NCBI GenBank assembly: GCA_030587525.1
Contig: JAUQYW010000494.1
Location: forward strand, 1 to 8,486
Direction of reading: 5' to 3'
Source: Candidatus Sigynarchaeota archaeon
GTDB taxonomy: Archaea > Asgardarchaeota > Lokiarchaeia > Sigynarchaeales > Sigynarchaeaceae
Length of the DNA: 8,486 bases
Translations under genes and position numbers: made by a program
In this document: positions 1 to 6,266 of the stretch, piece after piece
How positions within the stretch are numbered: position 1 is the first letter of the stretch
Layout of the letters: each line of letters opens with the position of its first letter
Notes under the pieces: model-generated
Database searches by the model: none
Told to the model about the DNA's origin: nothing
What the model saw: only the letters and a program-made list of their open reading frames with translations

Positions 1-1
1 G

Positions 2-700
2 AAATCGATAATCCTCGAGGGCGTTTCGACCAGCTTGGAAAGCCGCAACAAGTCAATGTATGAGAAGTACCTTGGAAAGATCGTCGAGATGGCCCGTGCT
101 ACGCCAAAAAATTCGGCGGCGTTTTGCGCGTCGTATGGCGTGCTGAAAGGCATAAAAGAAGCGGGATTCGAGAATGCCATCAGGCAAATTGGCCGGATAC
201 CCGTGCTGGAAAAAGAGGGTATGAGCTCCACGGAGAACGATGAATTGATCGCGCAGTTCAAGGAATATTCCCGCATCTCCGACGGGGCTGTTCTATTGGG
301 TGTCATCGGCGGGCGAAATTCCGAAGGGGAAGATTTCCCCGGCGACGAGCTCAATTCGGTCATGGTCATCGGGGTTCCATACGCGACGCCTACGCCGAGG
401 GTGAAGAAGAAAATCGAGTATTACGATGCTGTATTCGAAGGAAACAAGGGTTGGTCACTTGCATACGAGATACCTGCCGTCCAAAAAGCGAATCAAGCGT
501 GTGGTCGGCCCATTCGGATGCTTGATGATTATGGCGTGATCATCTTGGCGGATGAACGATTCAAGAAGGAAAAAATCTTGAAAATTCTCTCGCCGTGGAT
601 CTTGCGAAGCATTTGCTCGATCAAGGACATTCCAGGTCATCTCGAGGCTTCTGTCTCGAACTTCTACAAAAACATCAAGACGAGCAATGGCCAGCAATAG
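2..700 (+). CDS. XPD/Rad3-like superfamily 2 DNA helicase, C-terminal part (5'-truncated by window edge)
   Basis: The reading frame is open from base 2 to the TAG at 698-700, so the gene starts before the window and about 232 codons of its 3' end are visible. A TTG at 35 is available but is unlikely to be the real start, because the residues before it (LEGVSTS) continue helicase-like sequence. Numbering from that TTG, helicase motif V is seen at about residues 92-103 (GGRNSEGEDFPG), followed by a V-x-G-x-P-Y strand. Motif VI is at about 154-161 (QACGRPIR), followed by DDYGVIILADERF; this is the classic Q-x-x-G-R-x-I-R pattern with R158 and R161 as the likely arginine fingers. These belong to the HELICc_2 domain of XPD/Rad3/DinG helicases, ATP-driven 5'-3' DNA unwinding enzymes of repair. 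The Walker motifs and the iron-sulphur domain would lie upstream and cannot be checked. Family assignment is strong; XPD versus another DinG-like member is less certain. Confidence 0.88.
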   Translation, partial: KSIILEGVSTSLESRNKSMYEKYLGKIVEMARATPKNSAAFCASYGVLKGIKEAGFENAIRQIGRIPVLEKEGMSSTENDELIAQFKEYSRISDGAVLLGVIGGRNSEGEDFPGDELNSVMVIGVPYATPTPRVKKKIEYYDAVFEGNKGWSLAYEIPAVQKANQACGRPIRMLDDYGVIILADERFKKEKILKILSPWILRSICSIKDIPGHLEASVSNFYKNIKTSNGQQ

Positions 701-702
701 GA

Positions 703-720
703 TAAAAAGATAAAAAAAAA
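703..720 (-). terminator. T-rich terminator for the 122-aa gene
   Basis: Read on the minus strand, a run of nine T (712-720 on the plus strand as A) followed by a five-T run lies about 55-70 bases past the stop codon of the 776-1144 gene. Archaeal termination typically uses such T-runs without a hairpin. Inferred from composition and position only. Confidence 0.4.
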
Positions 721-769
721 GCAGTTTTTCGGGAAATCAACCGTTAAAAGGATTTATTCGGTCCAAAAG

Positions 770-777
770 GTTTTTTT
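770..777 (+). terminator. T-run terminator for the XPD-like gene
   Basis: Seven consecutive T at 771-777 lie 70 bases after the helicase stop codon and overlap the stop of the convergent gene. This fits an archaeal T-run terminator; no strong hairpin precedes it. Confidence 0.4.
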
Positions 778-1144
778 ATTTCTTGTTTTTCAATTCATCG
801 ATTAAATAATTCCTGATTGCGATGAACCAGTGCAGATCCTGGATCTTGATGCCTTGCTTGGCAATGGATTCTGCGAGCTTCTTGATGTCGCCTTGTAACG
901 GTTCAGCGATGATCTTGGAAGGATTCAGCCGTATGGATTTTGGCGTGGGACCTTTCAGAGGATTCGTTCCTTCGGGGAACACCTTGCTCAGTTTCAAATC
1001 CGCTTCAGCCAACATCCACACGTAATCGTTGTACGTTTTTTTAAGCTGGGATAAGAGGTACGCGCCCGTCCGAATCTTTCCTTCGTCAATATCAACCTCG
1101 ATTTCTCCCGCGGGCTGTGGTTGCGATGCTTTTCTAGATGACAT
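776..1144 (-). CDS. Conserved-looking hypothetical protein, 122 aa
   Basis: I do not recognise this protein. It starts at ATG (CAT at 1142-1144) and ends at TAA (776-778). The first roughly 12 residues are polar and probably disordered (SSRKASQPQPAG). Residues 20-58 look like one or two amphipathic helices (TGAYLLSQLKKTYNDYVWMLAEADL). A proline/glycine-rich linker follows at 57-75, and two more helices at about 85-120 contain IQDLHWFIAIRNYLIDEL. There is no signal peptide, membrane segment, Cys/His cluster or known catalytic motif, so it is probably a small soluble helical protein. No Shine-Dalgarno sequence is seen, but a TATA-like AT-rich element lies about 28 bp upstream of the ATG, consistent with leaderless transcription. 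It stands alone: convergent with the helicase gene and divergent from the GH57 gene. That it is a real gene is supported by its fit between its neighbours, flanking terminator-like T-runs and protein-like composition. Confidence 0.7.
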   Translation of the reverse strand: MSSRKASQPQPAGEIEVDIDEGKIRTGAYLLSQLKKTYNDYVWMLAEADLKLSKVFPEGTNPLKGPTPKSIRLNPSKIIAEPLQGDIKKLAESIAKQGIKIQDLHWFIAIRNYLIDELKNKK

Positions 1145-1167
1145 GATATATGAGAAAGATGCAGATG

Positions 1168-1176
1168 ATTTTTAAG
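1168..1176 (-). promoter_or_regulatory. Candidate TATA box for the 122-aa gene
   Basis: On the minus strand an AT-rich element (CTTAAAAAT) is centred about 28 bp before the ATG at 1144, the usual position for a leaderless archaeal promoter. The match to the TATA consensus is moderate and the preceding BRE is not clear. Confidence 0.35.
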
Positions 1177-1206
1177 ATATCTATCAAAAGTTTTATCCTT
1201 AAGACC

Positions 1207-1224
1207 TGGACATTTTATTGTCCA
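1207..1224. repeat. Inverted repeat, 6-bp arms, in the divergent intergenic region
   Basis: TGGACA and TGTCCA form perfect 6-bp arms around a 6-base AT spacer (1207-1212 and 1219-1224). It lies between the divergent starts at 1144 and 1358 and could be a regulator binding site. It could also be chance in an AT-rich stretch. Confidence 0.35.
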
Positions 1225-1281
1225 TAATTTCCACAAATTTTGAGAGATTTGCTTTTTTTTGACCAAATAAAACCGCAGATG

Positions 1282-1296
1282 CTCCGAATTTCGGAG
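1282..1296. repeat. Perfect 7-bp palindrome upstream of the GH57 gene
   Basis: CTCCGAA and TTCGGAG flank a single central base, giving a 15-base near-continuous dyad, 62 bases before the ATG at 1358. It is much more GC-rich than the surrounding AT-rich leader. An AAATAAAA stretch at about 1265-1272 could serve as a TATA box, which would put the transcription start near or on this palindrome. A dimeric repressor operator is a reasonable guess, not a demonstrated one. Confidence 0.4.
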
Positions 1297-1357
1297 AAAC
1301 ACATATTTCGTAGCAATGCATATTTTGACTTACTGCACCTAAACGTGACGAATTGGG

Positions 1358-2695
1358 ATGACGGATAAAGCTCCGAAGAACTCCGGGAACAAGATTCCGC
1401 ACGGGAGTAAATGTTACTGGGCTCCTTTTTTGCATTTTTACCAGCCACCGACGCAAGATGTCTTCGTCCTCAAGGAAATCAACGCGACATGCTACGAGCC
1501 CCTGTTCCGGATGCTGTTAGATAATCCAGATTTTAAAATCACATTCAACATCAACACGATCCTTCTTGACTTGCTCATGGATCACGGTTTGAGCCATACC
1601 ATTGACTTGCTGAAAGAACTCGTTCAAAAACAGCAAGTCGATGTCGTCGGCTCTGGAAAGTTCCATCCTATCCTTCCGCTGATCCCAAAACAAGAGGTCC
1701 TCCATCAGATCCAGCTCCAAGAAGCTGATCTGGCAAAAACGTTCCCCGGATGGAATAAAAACGGCTTTTTCCCTCCTGAGATGGCTATCTCCCCGGGCAT
1801 CGCGACGCTGCTCTCACAGGAAGGCTATAAATGGGTGATTTCCAGCGGCATCGCTTGCTCGTCGGAATGGCCATATGATAAAATTTACCAGACCCAGGAA
1901 GGTCTCCTGTTATACTTCCGCGATGATGTCATCTCGAACGAAATCTCTTTCAAGAAAACATCCGTCGATTTCTTGATCGAGAAACTCAAGGTTTTGTACA
2001 GCACGCCTCATTACATTATCACGGCGCAAGATGGCGAGACTTTCGGTCATCACATCAAGAATTACGAGCGCACGTTTCTCGAAAGAGCGATGCGCCAAGC
2101 GATCGAAGACGAGGACATTGAGCTCTGCTGGATTTCAGACTTACCGAAGCATTTTCCTGTCGATGGAAAAATCCGGATCACATCGTCAAGCTGGAGCACG
2201 TCGCAAGCAGACATCGATTACAACACGCCCTACCCGCTGTGGAATCATCCGGATAACCCCGTGCACCGGGTGCAATTCAAGTTCATGAAAAACGTCCTGG
2301 AAATCGTGTACTTGCTTGAAGCGAATCCGGGTCCAAAACCCATCCAGGAGGCAACGACCGCGAGGTATTTCCTTGATAGGGGGCTCCATTCTTGCCAGCT
2401 CTGGTGGGCAAGTGCTCGCCCGATGTGGTCGCCGAATATGATCCTCAAAGGTGCGGAGCTCTTATTGCGTGCTGCCTTCAATGCACGACTTGGCATCATC
2501 GATAACACGCATGACAAAAGAATCATCGCGGAATCGGAAGAATTATTCGATCAAATCTCGCAATACTATTCAAATTTACTCCAGGAAATCACGATAATGG
2601 AACAGACCATCGCCGGAAAGCGCGCCGCGCAGGAATCTCTTTTCGATGGCTTATTCACCGCGGACAAGGATGCCGGGAGCGCGAGAAAAGCATGA
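1358..2695 (+). CDS. Glycoside hydrolase family 57 protein, uncharacterised subgroup (445 aa)
   Basis: A GH57 enzyme with the family's (beta/alpha)7-barrel motifs in order. Motif 1 is FLHFYQPP at 24-31 (H26, Q29). Motif 2 is around 97-109 (VGSGKFHPILPLI, H103). Motif 3 is FFPPEMAIS at 137-145, with E141 as the expected nucleophile. Motif 4 is AQDGETFGHH at 223-232, with D225 as the expected acid/base. Motif 5 includes W349-W350 (QLWWASARP). Both catalytic residues are present, so it is probably an active retaining alpha-glycosidase or alpha-glucan-modifying enzyme; the exact substrate is not predictable. At 445 residues it is shorter than the roughly 650-residue amylase/glucanotransferase members and is essentially barrel plus a helical tail. 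No signal peptide, so cytoplasmic. An in-frame TGA at 1346-1348 leaves ATG 1358 as the first start. The stop overlaps the ATG of the dehydroquinate synthase gene (ATGA), implying co-transcription. Polysaccharide deacetylase-like folds are a less likely alternative. Confidence 0.85.
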   Translation: MTDKAPKNSGNKIPHGSKCYWAPFLHFYQPPTQDVFVLKEINATCYEPLFRMLLDNPDFKITFNINTILLDLLMDHGLSHTIDLLKELVQKQQVDVVGSGKFHPILPLIPKQEVLHQIQLQEADLAKTFPGWNKNGFFPPEMAISPGIATLLSQEGYKWVISSGIACSSEWPYDKIYQTQEGLLLYFRDDVISNEISFKKTSVDFLIEKLKVLYSTPHYIITAQDGETFGHHIKNYERTFLERAMRQAIEDEDIELCWISDLPKHFPVDGKIRITSSSWSTSQADIDYNTPYPLWNHPDNPVHRVQFKFMKNVLEIVYLLEANPGPKPIQEATTARYFLDRGLHSCQLWWASARPMWSPNMILKGAELLLRAAFNARLGIIDNTHDKRIIAESEELFDQISQYYSNLLQEITIMEQTIAGKRAAQESLFDGLFTADKDAGSARKA

Positions 2696-3810
2696 AGGAG
2701 AAGAAGATCATCCTTGAAATCAAGGGCGATTGGAGCACCGCGAAGCCATATTACGTCGAGGCCATCACGGCAGGCTTCACGATGTTCGTACTTCGAGACA
2801 CCGCGGATGCTGACAAGATCCGGGCGCTAGGCAAGGTTGAAATCATATCACCCGTCGCGAAAATAAATCCTGATTTCATGCTGCTTGATATCACGGCTGG
2901 AATGCCCGGGAAAGATATATTGGACAAATTTCTCGGGTATTCGCAGAAAAAATGCAGTTTCATCCGCCTCGGGTCGAAAGACGATGAAAACCTGGTCATC
3001 GAGCTGGTAAACAAGGGCGTGAACATGGTACTCATCGAAGCCAAGGATTGGAAAGTCATCCCGCTCGAGAACCTTATCGCCGAGATGCAAAAAAAAAATG
3101 CGACGCTCGCGGCTAAGGCGAAAGATGTTGACGAAGCGAGACTTTTCTTGGAAACCTTGCAAGTCGGCGTCGATGGTGTGTTTTACGCGATCGATGCTGC
3201 CAAGAAAAAGGTCGAAGCATTCGATTTTGGTCAATGGAAAAGGCTTATGATGGCGAGCGGTAGCCTCGAGCTTTCAAGTGCCGAGATCGTCCGCATCGAG
3301 GATATGGGTACCGGGGAACGCGTGTGTGTTGACACGATTTCCATGCTCGGGCAAGGAGAAGGGATGCTCGTCGGCAACCATGCACGCGGTTTTTTCCTCA
3401 TTCACGGTGAGATTGCAGATACGGAGTTCGTCAATGCCCGGCCGTTCCGCGTGAACGCGGGAGCAGTACATTCATACACGCTCAAGGCCGAAAACAAGAC
3501 CGCGTACTTGTCCGAGTTAAAAGCAGGAGAAGCGGTTATGATCGTCGATTGGCAAGGGCACACGCGGGTCTCGCGGGTCGGGCGGGTCAAGATCGAAACG
3601 CGTCCCATGCTGCTAGTCGAAGCAAAGGTAGGCGGGGAAACGATCTCGGCCATCATCCAGAACGCGGAAACCATCTGTCTCGTTGACGAGGCCGGCAAGC
3701 AAATCTCCGTTTCCAAGCTGAAAAAAGGAGACAAGGTTCGTGTTTACCAGACTGGCGAGAAAGGACGCCATTTTGGAAAGAGCATCGAGGAAAAAATAAT
3801 CGAAAAATGA
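2692..3810 (+). CDS. aroB': 3-dehydroquinate synthase type II (archaeal aromatic precursor pathway)
   Basis: This 372-residue protein matches the archaeal dehydroquinate synthase II family, unrelated to bacterial AroB. In that pathway the enzyme uses NAD+ to oxidatively deaminate and cyclise 2-amino-3,7-dideoxy-D-threo-hept-6-ulosonate to 3-dehydroquinate, feeding the shikimate route. Diagnostic blocks are visible: GERVCVDT at 208-215, GEGMLVG at 222-228, ARPFRVNAGAVHSY at 249-262, NKTAYLSELKAGE at 268-280, GRVKIETRP at 297-305, QNAETICLV at 323-331 and the C-terminal GRHFG at 358-362. The N-terminal part (5-175) is the alpha/beta barrel region. Length is normal for the family and the reading frame is intact. 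The ATG overlaps the GH57 stop by four bases, so translational coupling is likely. The usual partner gene for making the ulosonate substrate is not in this window. No signal peptide; cytoplasmic. Confidence 0.93.
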   Translation: MKEKKIILEIKGDWSTAKPYYVEAITAGFTMFVLRDTADADKIRALGKVEIISPVAKINPDFMLLDITAGMPGKDILDKFLGYSQKKCSFIRLGSKDDENLVIELVNKGVNMVLIEAKDWKVIPLENLIAEMQKKNATLAAKAKDVDEARLFLETLQVGVDGVFYAIDAAKKKVEAFDFGQWKRLMMASGSLELSSAEIVRIEDMGTGERVCVDTISMLGQGEGMLVGNHARGFFLIHGEIADTEFVNARPFRVNAGAVHSYTLKAENKTAYLSELKAGEAVMIVDWQGHTRVSRVGRVKIETRPMLLVEAKVGGETISAIIQNAETICLVDEAGKQISVSKLKKGDKVRVYQTGEKGRHFGKSIEEKIIEK

Positions 3811-3819
3811 CCTTTTTTT
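3790..3819. terminator. Overlapping convergent terminators
   Basis: Stop codons of the dehydroquinate synthase (3808-3810, +) and epimerase (3819-3821, -) are 8 bp apart. A seven-T run on the plus strand (3813-3819) serves the first. A-runs at 3790-3808, read as T-runs on the minus strand, could end the second inside the 3' end of its neighbour. Inferred from composition. Confidence 0.45.
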
Positions 3820-4691
3820 CAAATAACGCCTTGGATGAACCGCAAATACTTGATGCATTCATCTGCATACTGGTCCGCTTCGGGACGATCGGAGGATTGA
3901 CTTGCGTAAACATCCGCCGCAGTCGGCGGGAGCGGTTCGCAAGCCAGCGAGCCGTTGAAGTCGATGTCTTTCAGCGCCCGCATGATCTCGAACCAGTTCG
4001 TCATCCCGCGGCCGCAGCTCTTCCTGTTCGAATCCGCGAGGTGGCAGTGGACCAAGTTCTTGCCCGCAGCCCGGATGGCATCCCCGTTGTTGTTTTCCTC
4101 GATGTTGCAGTGGAAGAAATCGAGCATCATCTTGATCTGGGGATGGTTCACCTTCTTTATCAGCACGAGGGCTTGCTCGCCGCGCAGCAGGAAAGCGTTC
4201 TCGTATCGGTTTATGGGCTCGATGGCAAACAAGATCTTGCCGGTCTTTTTTGCATGGTCCCCGAGTTCCTTCAAGGCTTGCACGCACGCGGTTTGATTCT
4301 CCTCGGACCAGCCGTCGGTCACGTTCGCAACGCCTGATGGGACGCTCAAGACGAGTTTCGCACCGAGCTCCTCGCCGATGGTCATGCACGATTTCAAGTA
4401 AGCGAGGGTTTGTTGCCGCACGGCGGGATCCTTATCGATCAAGTTCCGCTTGTGCTCCTTGTCAGCGGCCCCCGTCATCTTGGTGCAGATCGAGCTCACG
4501 GGCATCTTGTAACTCTTCATATACGCCTTGACCTTGGCCATTTCAAGCTTCGCGGGGTCTTCGACCATCAACTCGATGGCATCGTAGCCGTATTTTTGGA
4601 GGCGTTGAAACGCCTTCTCGAGTGGCTCTGTTCCGTAGATCCAGTTTGAGATCGCGTAGGTGATTTTCATAGTAGATAACAACTCTATCAT
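3819..4691 (-). CDS. D-tagatose/D-psicose 3-epimerase-like sugar isomerase (AP endonuclease 2 TIM-barrel family)
   Basis: A TIM-barrel enzyme of the xylose isomerase-like superfamily. The metal-binding tetrad is E158 (in AIEPINRYE), D191 (MLDFFHCNIEE), H217 (CHLADSNR) and E252 (ACEPLP). The spacings 33, 26 and 35 are the same as those known for the D-tagatose 3-epimerase tetrad (Glu152, Asp185, His211, Glu246 in the Pseudomonas cichorii enzyme). The motifs E-x-x-N-R-x-E and H-x-x-x-S-N-R-x-x-x-G-x-G also match. It therefore probably interconverts ketoses at C3 using a divalent metal; the natural sugar is unknown, and related isomerases or L-ribulose epimerases remain possible. Length (290 aa) is typical. 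ATG 4691 lies 3 bp past the stop of the zinc-finger gene. A second ATG at 4670 (MKITYAISNW) fits the family N-terminus better and would give 283 residues. Neither has a clear ribosome binding site. Second gene of a minus-strand operon. Confidence 0.87.
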   Translation of the reverse strand: MIELLSTMKITYAISNWIYGTEPLEKAFQRLQKYGYDAIELMVEDPAKLEMAKVKAYMKSYKMPVSSICTKMTGAADKEHKRNLIDKDPAVRQQTLAYLKSCMTIGEELGAKLVLSVPSGVANVTDGWSEENQTACVQALKELGDHAKKTGKILFAIEPINRYENAFLLRGEQALVLIKKVNHPQIKMMLDFFHCNIEENNNGDAIRAAGKNLVHCHLADSNRKSCGRGMTNWFEIMRALKDIDFNGSLACEPLPPTAADVYASQSSDRPEADQYADECIKYLRFIQGVI

Positions 4692-4694
4692 TTT

Positions 4695-5348
4695 CTATTT
4701 TTGGGGCCGTAAAAAGGCAACATCACATACCTGGCACGATCCTTTCATTAGCAAGCAAACCCTGACGCAATTTTCGTGATACACGGTCTTGCAGCCCTTG
4801 CATCGCCATATTTCCCCGTCTGCATTGCCGTGCTCGTCCAGGATTTCACCATCGCCGAACGCGCATTTCTGGTTCGATTTCTCGAGTTGATCGACATCTA
4901 TTTTCTCGAGATTGATCAGGTCGATTTTTGTAAGATCAATGGTCTGGATATCGAACGGCTGCTGTGTTTGGGCCCGCGTCGGCGAACCCCCGGCGCTTCC
5001 GGGCTCCTTGAAAAGGAGTTCAGCATCGCTGGTTCCCCGGCCAAGCATGTGCTCTTGCAAGGTCAATACCTCCGCCGTGAAGATATCCTCGTCCGGGTGA
5101 CGTTCCTGTATCAGCTGGATCATAAACGCGTAATCCCTTTTGACCTTGTCGTTCACTTCCGTGATAATCGCATCCTCGATCTTGACGACGTGCTCCCGGA
5201 TCTTCATTTCATTTTTTTTATCTGGTTTGCCCAGGAATTTCTTGACAAGATCGTTGTATTCATTCGTGAGCTTGATTACCTTTTTATCCCATTTCAAGTC
5301 AGGAGGTATCTGGGTGAAGTTGACCATGGCCTTTAACGCCGGTAGCAT
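4695..5348 (-). CDS. Helical protein with C-terminal PHD/RING-like zinc-binding domain, unknown function
   Basis: The 217-residue protein has a charged, largely helical N-terminal part (about 15-115), a low-complexity linker (115-135), a short segment rich in I/D/L (DLTKIDLINLEKIDVDQLEK, about 138-157) and a Cys/His-rich C-terminus. Candidate zinc ligands are C162, H173, C183, C186, H191, C194, C205 and C208, with C198 also present. The core C-x2-C-x4-H-x2-C-x10-C-x2-C resembles the second half of a PHD or RING finger, with a WRCKGCKTVYHENC signature. The expected first C-x2-C pair is incomplete: C162 is followed by AFGD, so a second ligand would have to be an Asp or H173. Such domains mediate ubiquitin ligation or peptide binding in eukaryotes and occur in some archaea, notably Asgard genomes. 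Whether this one does either is unknown. First gene of an operon with the epimerase. ATG 5348 is favoured by the TATA box about 22 bp upstream; ATG 5327 is an alternative. Confidence 0.75.
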   Translation of the reverse strand: MLPALKAMVNFTQIPPDLKWDKKVIKLTNEYNDLVKKFLGKPDKKNEMKIREHVVKIEDAIITEVNDKVKRDYAFMIQLIQERHPDEDIFTAEVLTLQEHMLGRGTSDAELLFKEPGSAGGSPTRAQTQQPFDIQTIDLTKIDLINLEKIDVDQLEKSNQKCAFGDGEILDEHGNADGEIWRCKGCKTVYHENCVRVCLLMKGSCQVCDVAFLRPQK

Positions 5349-5363
5349 TGCTCTTGAAGTATG

Positions 5364-5378
5364 AAGTATAAATCTTCA
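5364..5378 (-). promoter_or_regulatory. TATA box with purine-rich BRE for the zinc-finger/epimerase operon
   Basis: On the minus strand, ATTTATAC (plus strand 5366-5373) is preceded by GAAG (BRE-like) and centred about 22 bp before the ATG at 5348. This arrangement fits an archaeal promoter giving a leaderless or nearly leaderless mRNA. Confidence 0.55.
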
Positions 5379-5398
5379 AATAATAATCTACTCTCATA

Positions 5399-5410
5399 GG
5401 ATATAAAATT
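5399..5410 (+). promoter_or_regulatory. TATA box for the DUF447-like gene
   Basis: GATATAAAATT is centred near 5404-5405, about 27 bp before the ATG at 5431, the textbook distance for leaderless archaeal transcription. No Shine-Dalgarno sequence is present before that ATG, which agrees with a leaderless message. Two divergent TATA boxes thus share the 82-base gap. Confidence 0.55.
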
Positions 5411-5430
5411 TCACGCATGAGCAAGTTGAC

Positions 5431-6177
5431 ATGGAGATGGCAAAGAAAACTAATGCTGCAACTGTTCACGAGAAATTCAAAGCCCAATTGTATGGATTCG
5501 AATTAAAGAAAGGTTTTCTCTATGAAACCATTGTTTCCACGTATGATCTCCCGGGCAAATCTCACGTGGCACCTATCGGGGTTCGGATGCTCGCCATTGA
5601 AGGCAAGGACAAGCACTTGATGGAAGCCAAGATATATGCAACCTCGAAAATGTACGCATGCTTGTGCAAGAGCAAGGAGTGCGTGATCCATTTTCCCGGG
5701 TACCACCAGCTGGAATTCTATTTCACCGCGTTTCGCAAGGAAATAGGAGAGGGGTTGCACGATCTGGAGAAGTCTTGGACATTTACCAATTCAAAGGTCG
5801 TGAATGCACCCGTTATCGAAACAATCGGCAATTATATCGAAGCGCGCGTCAAGTCCATGGAAACCGAGATCATTTATGATGGTCTTTCCTCGGCCATCGA
5901 TGGTCAAACAACACGTGGTATATTTTTGTTGGAATCGCGATCGATTACCGTGAAGGAACCTTCTACACTGCCCGTGAATCGGCAAGGTGGCATTCTCCTC
6001 GAATTTCTCGTAGAGGCAAGTCGAATGCAGTTCCAAGTTCCTGGAAGTAGTTCTTTCGAGATGAAGAAGCAATATTTGCTTGCTATGGTCGAGAAAATGG
6101 AGCAAGTTGCGCCAGGGGATGGAAAAAATCATATGGCCAAATTGTTGCTTGATCGGGTTATTAATAAAGATGGGTAG
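5431..6177 (+). CDS. DUF447 family protein, putative FMN-binding split-barrel protein
   Basis: The 248-residue protein shows the pattern of the DUF447 family. LYETIVST at 30-37 and HVAPIGVR at 45-52 form the first strands of a flavin-reductase-like split barrel, followed by KIYATSKMYACL at 67-78. Near the C-terminus, NRQGGILLEFLVEASR at 183-198 corresponds to the family's N-R-x-x-x-x-x-x-E-x-x-x-x-A-S/T-R helix. Members are found in archaea and in tetrahydromethanopterin-using bacteria, often near biosynthesis genes for that cofactor, but their reaction is not established as far as I know. Flavin binding is inferred from fold. No membrane segment or signal peptide. An in-frame TAA at 5404-5406 excludes an earlier start; ATG 5431 sits at the right distance from a TATA box, with a second ATG two codons later. 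No obvious cofactor-biosynthesis neighbour is in the window. Confidence 0.72.
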   Translation: MEMAKKTNAATVHEKFKAQLYGFELKKGFLYETIVSTYDLPGKSHVAPIGVRMLAIEGKDKHLMEAKIYATSKMYACLCKSKECVIHFPGYHQLEFYFTAFRKEIGEGLHDLEKSWTFTNSKVVNAPVIETIGNYIEARVKSMETEIIYDGLSSAIDGQTTRGIFLLESRSITVKEPSTLPVNRQGGILLEFLVEASRMQFQVPGSSSFEMKKQYLLAMVEKMEQVAPGDGKNHMAKLLLDRVINKDG

Positions 6178-6266
6178 CTCAATTATGTGCATGGCTAAAA
6201 TAACGTGTTGCGGGGAAAAGGAAAATAAAGATTAAGCGTGAAATACAAAATTGAAGTAAAAAAAGT

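Noticed and set aside
35..37. TTG as start of a complete short helicase-domain protein
   Set aside because: The frame stays open to the window edge and the residues upstream fit the helicase C-terminal domain, so the gene is truncated rather than short.
994..1302. 102-codon minus-strand reading frame extending upstream of the 122-aa gene
   Set aside because: It overlaps the 122-aa gene in another frame and its product reads as random, basic sequence; it would also cover the AT-rich promoter region.
3807..4337. 176-codon plus-strand reading frame overlapping the dehydroquinate synthase stop
   Set aside because: It is antisense to the epimerase gene, whose metal-binding motifs are intact; its own product shows no recognisable family pattern.
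4776..5336. 186-codon plus-strand reading frame
   Set aside because: It is a shadow of the zinc-finger gene on the opposite strand, which has the promoter and the ordered Cys/His motif.
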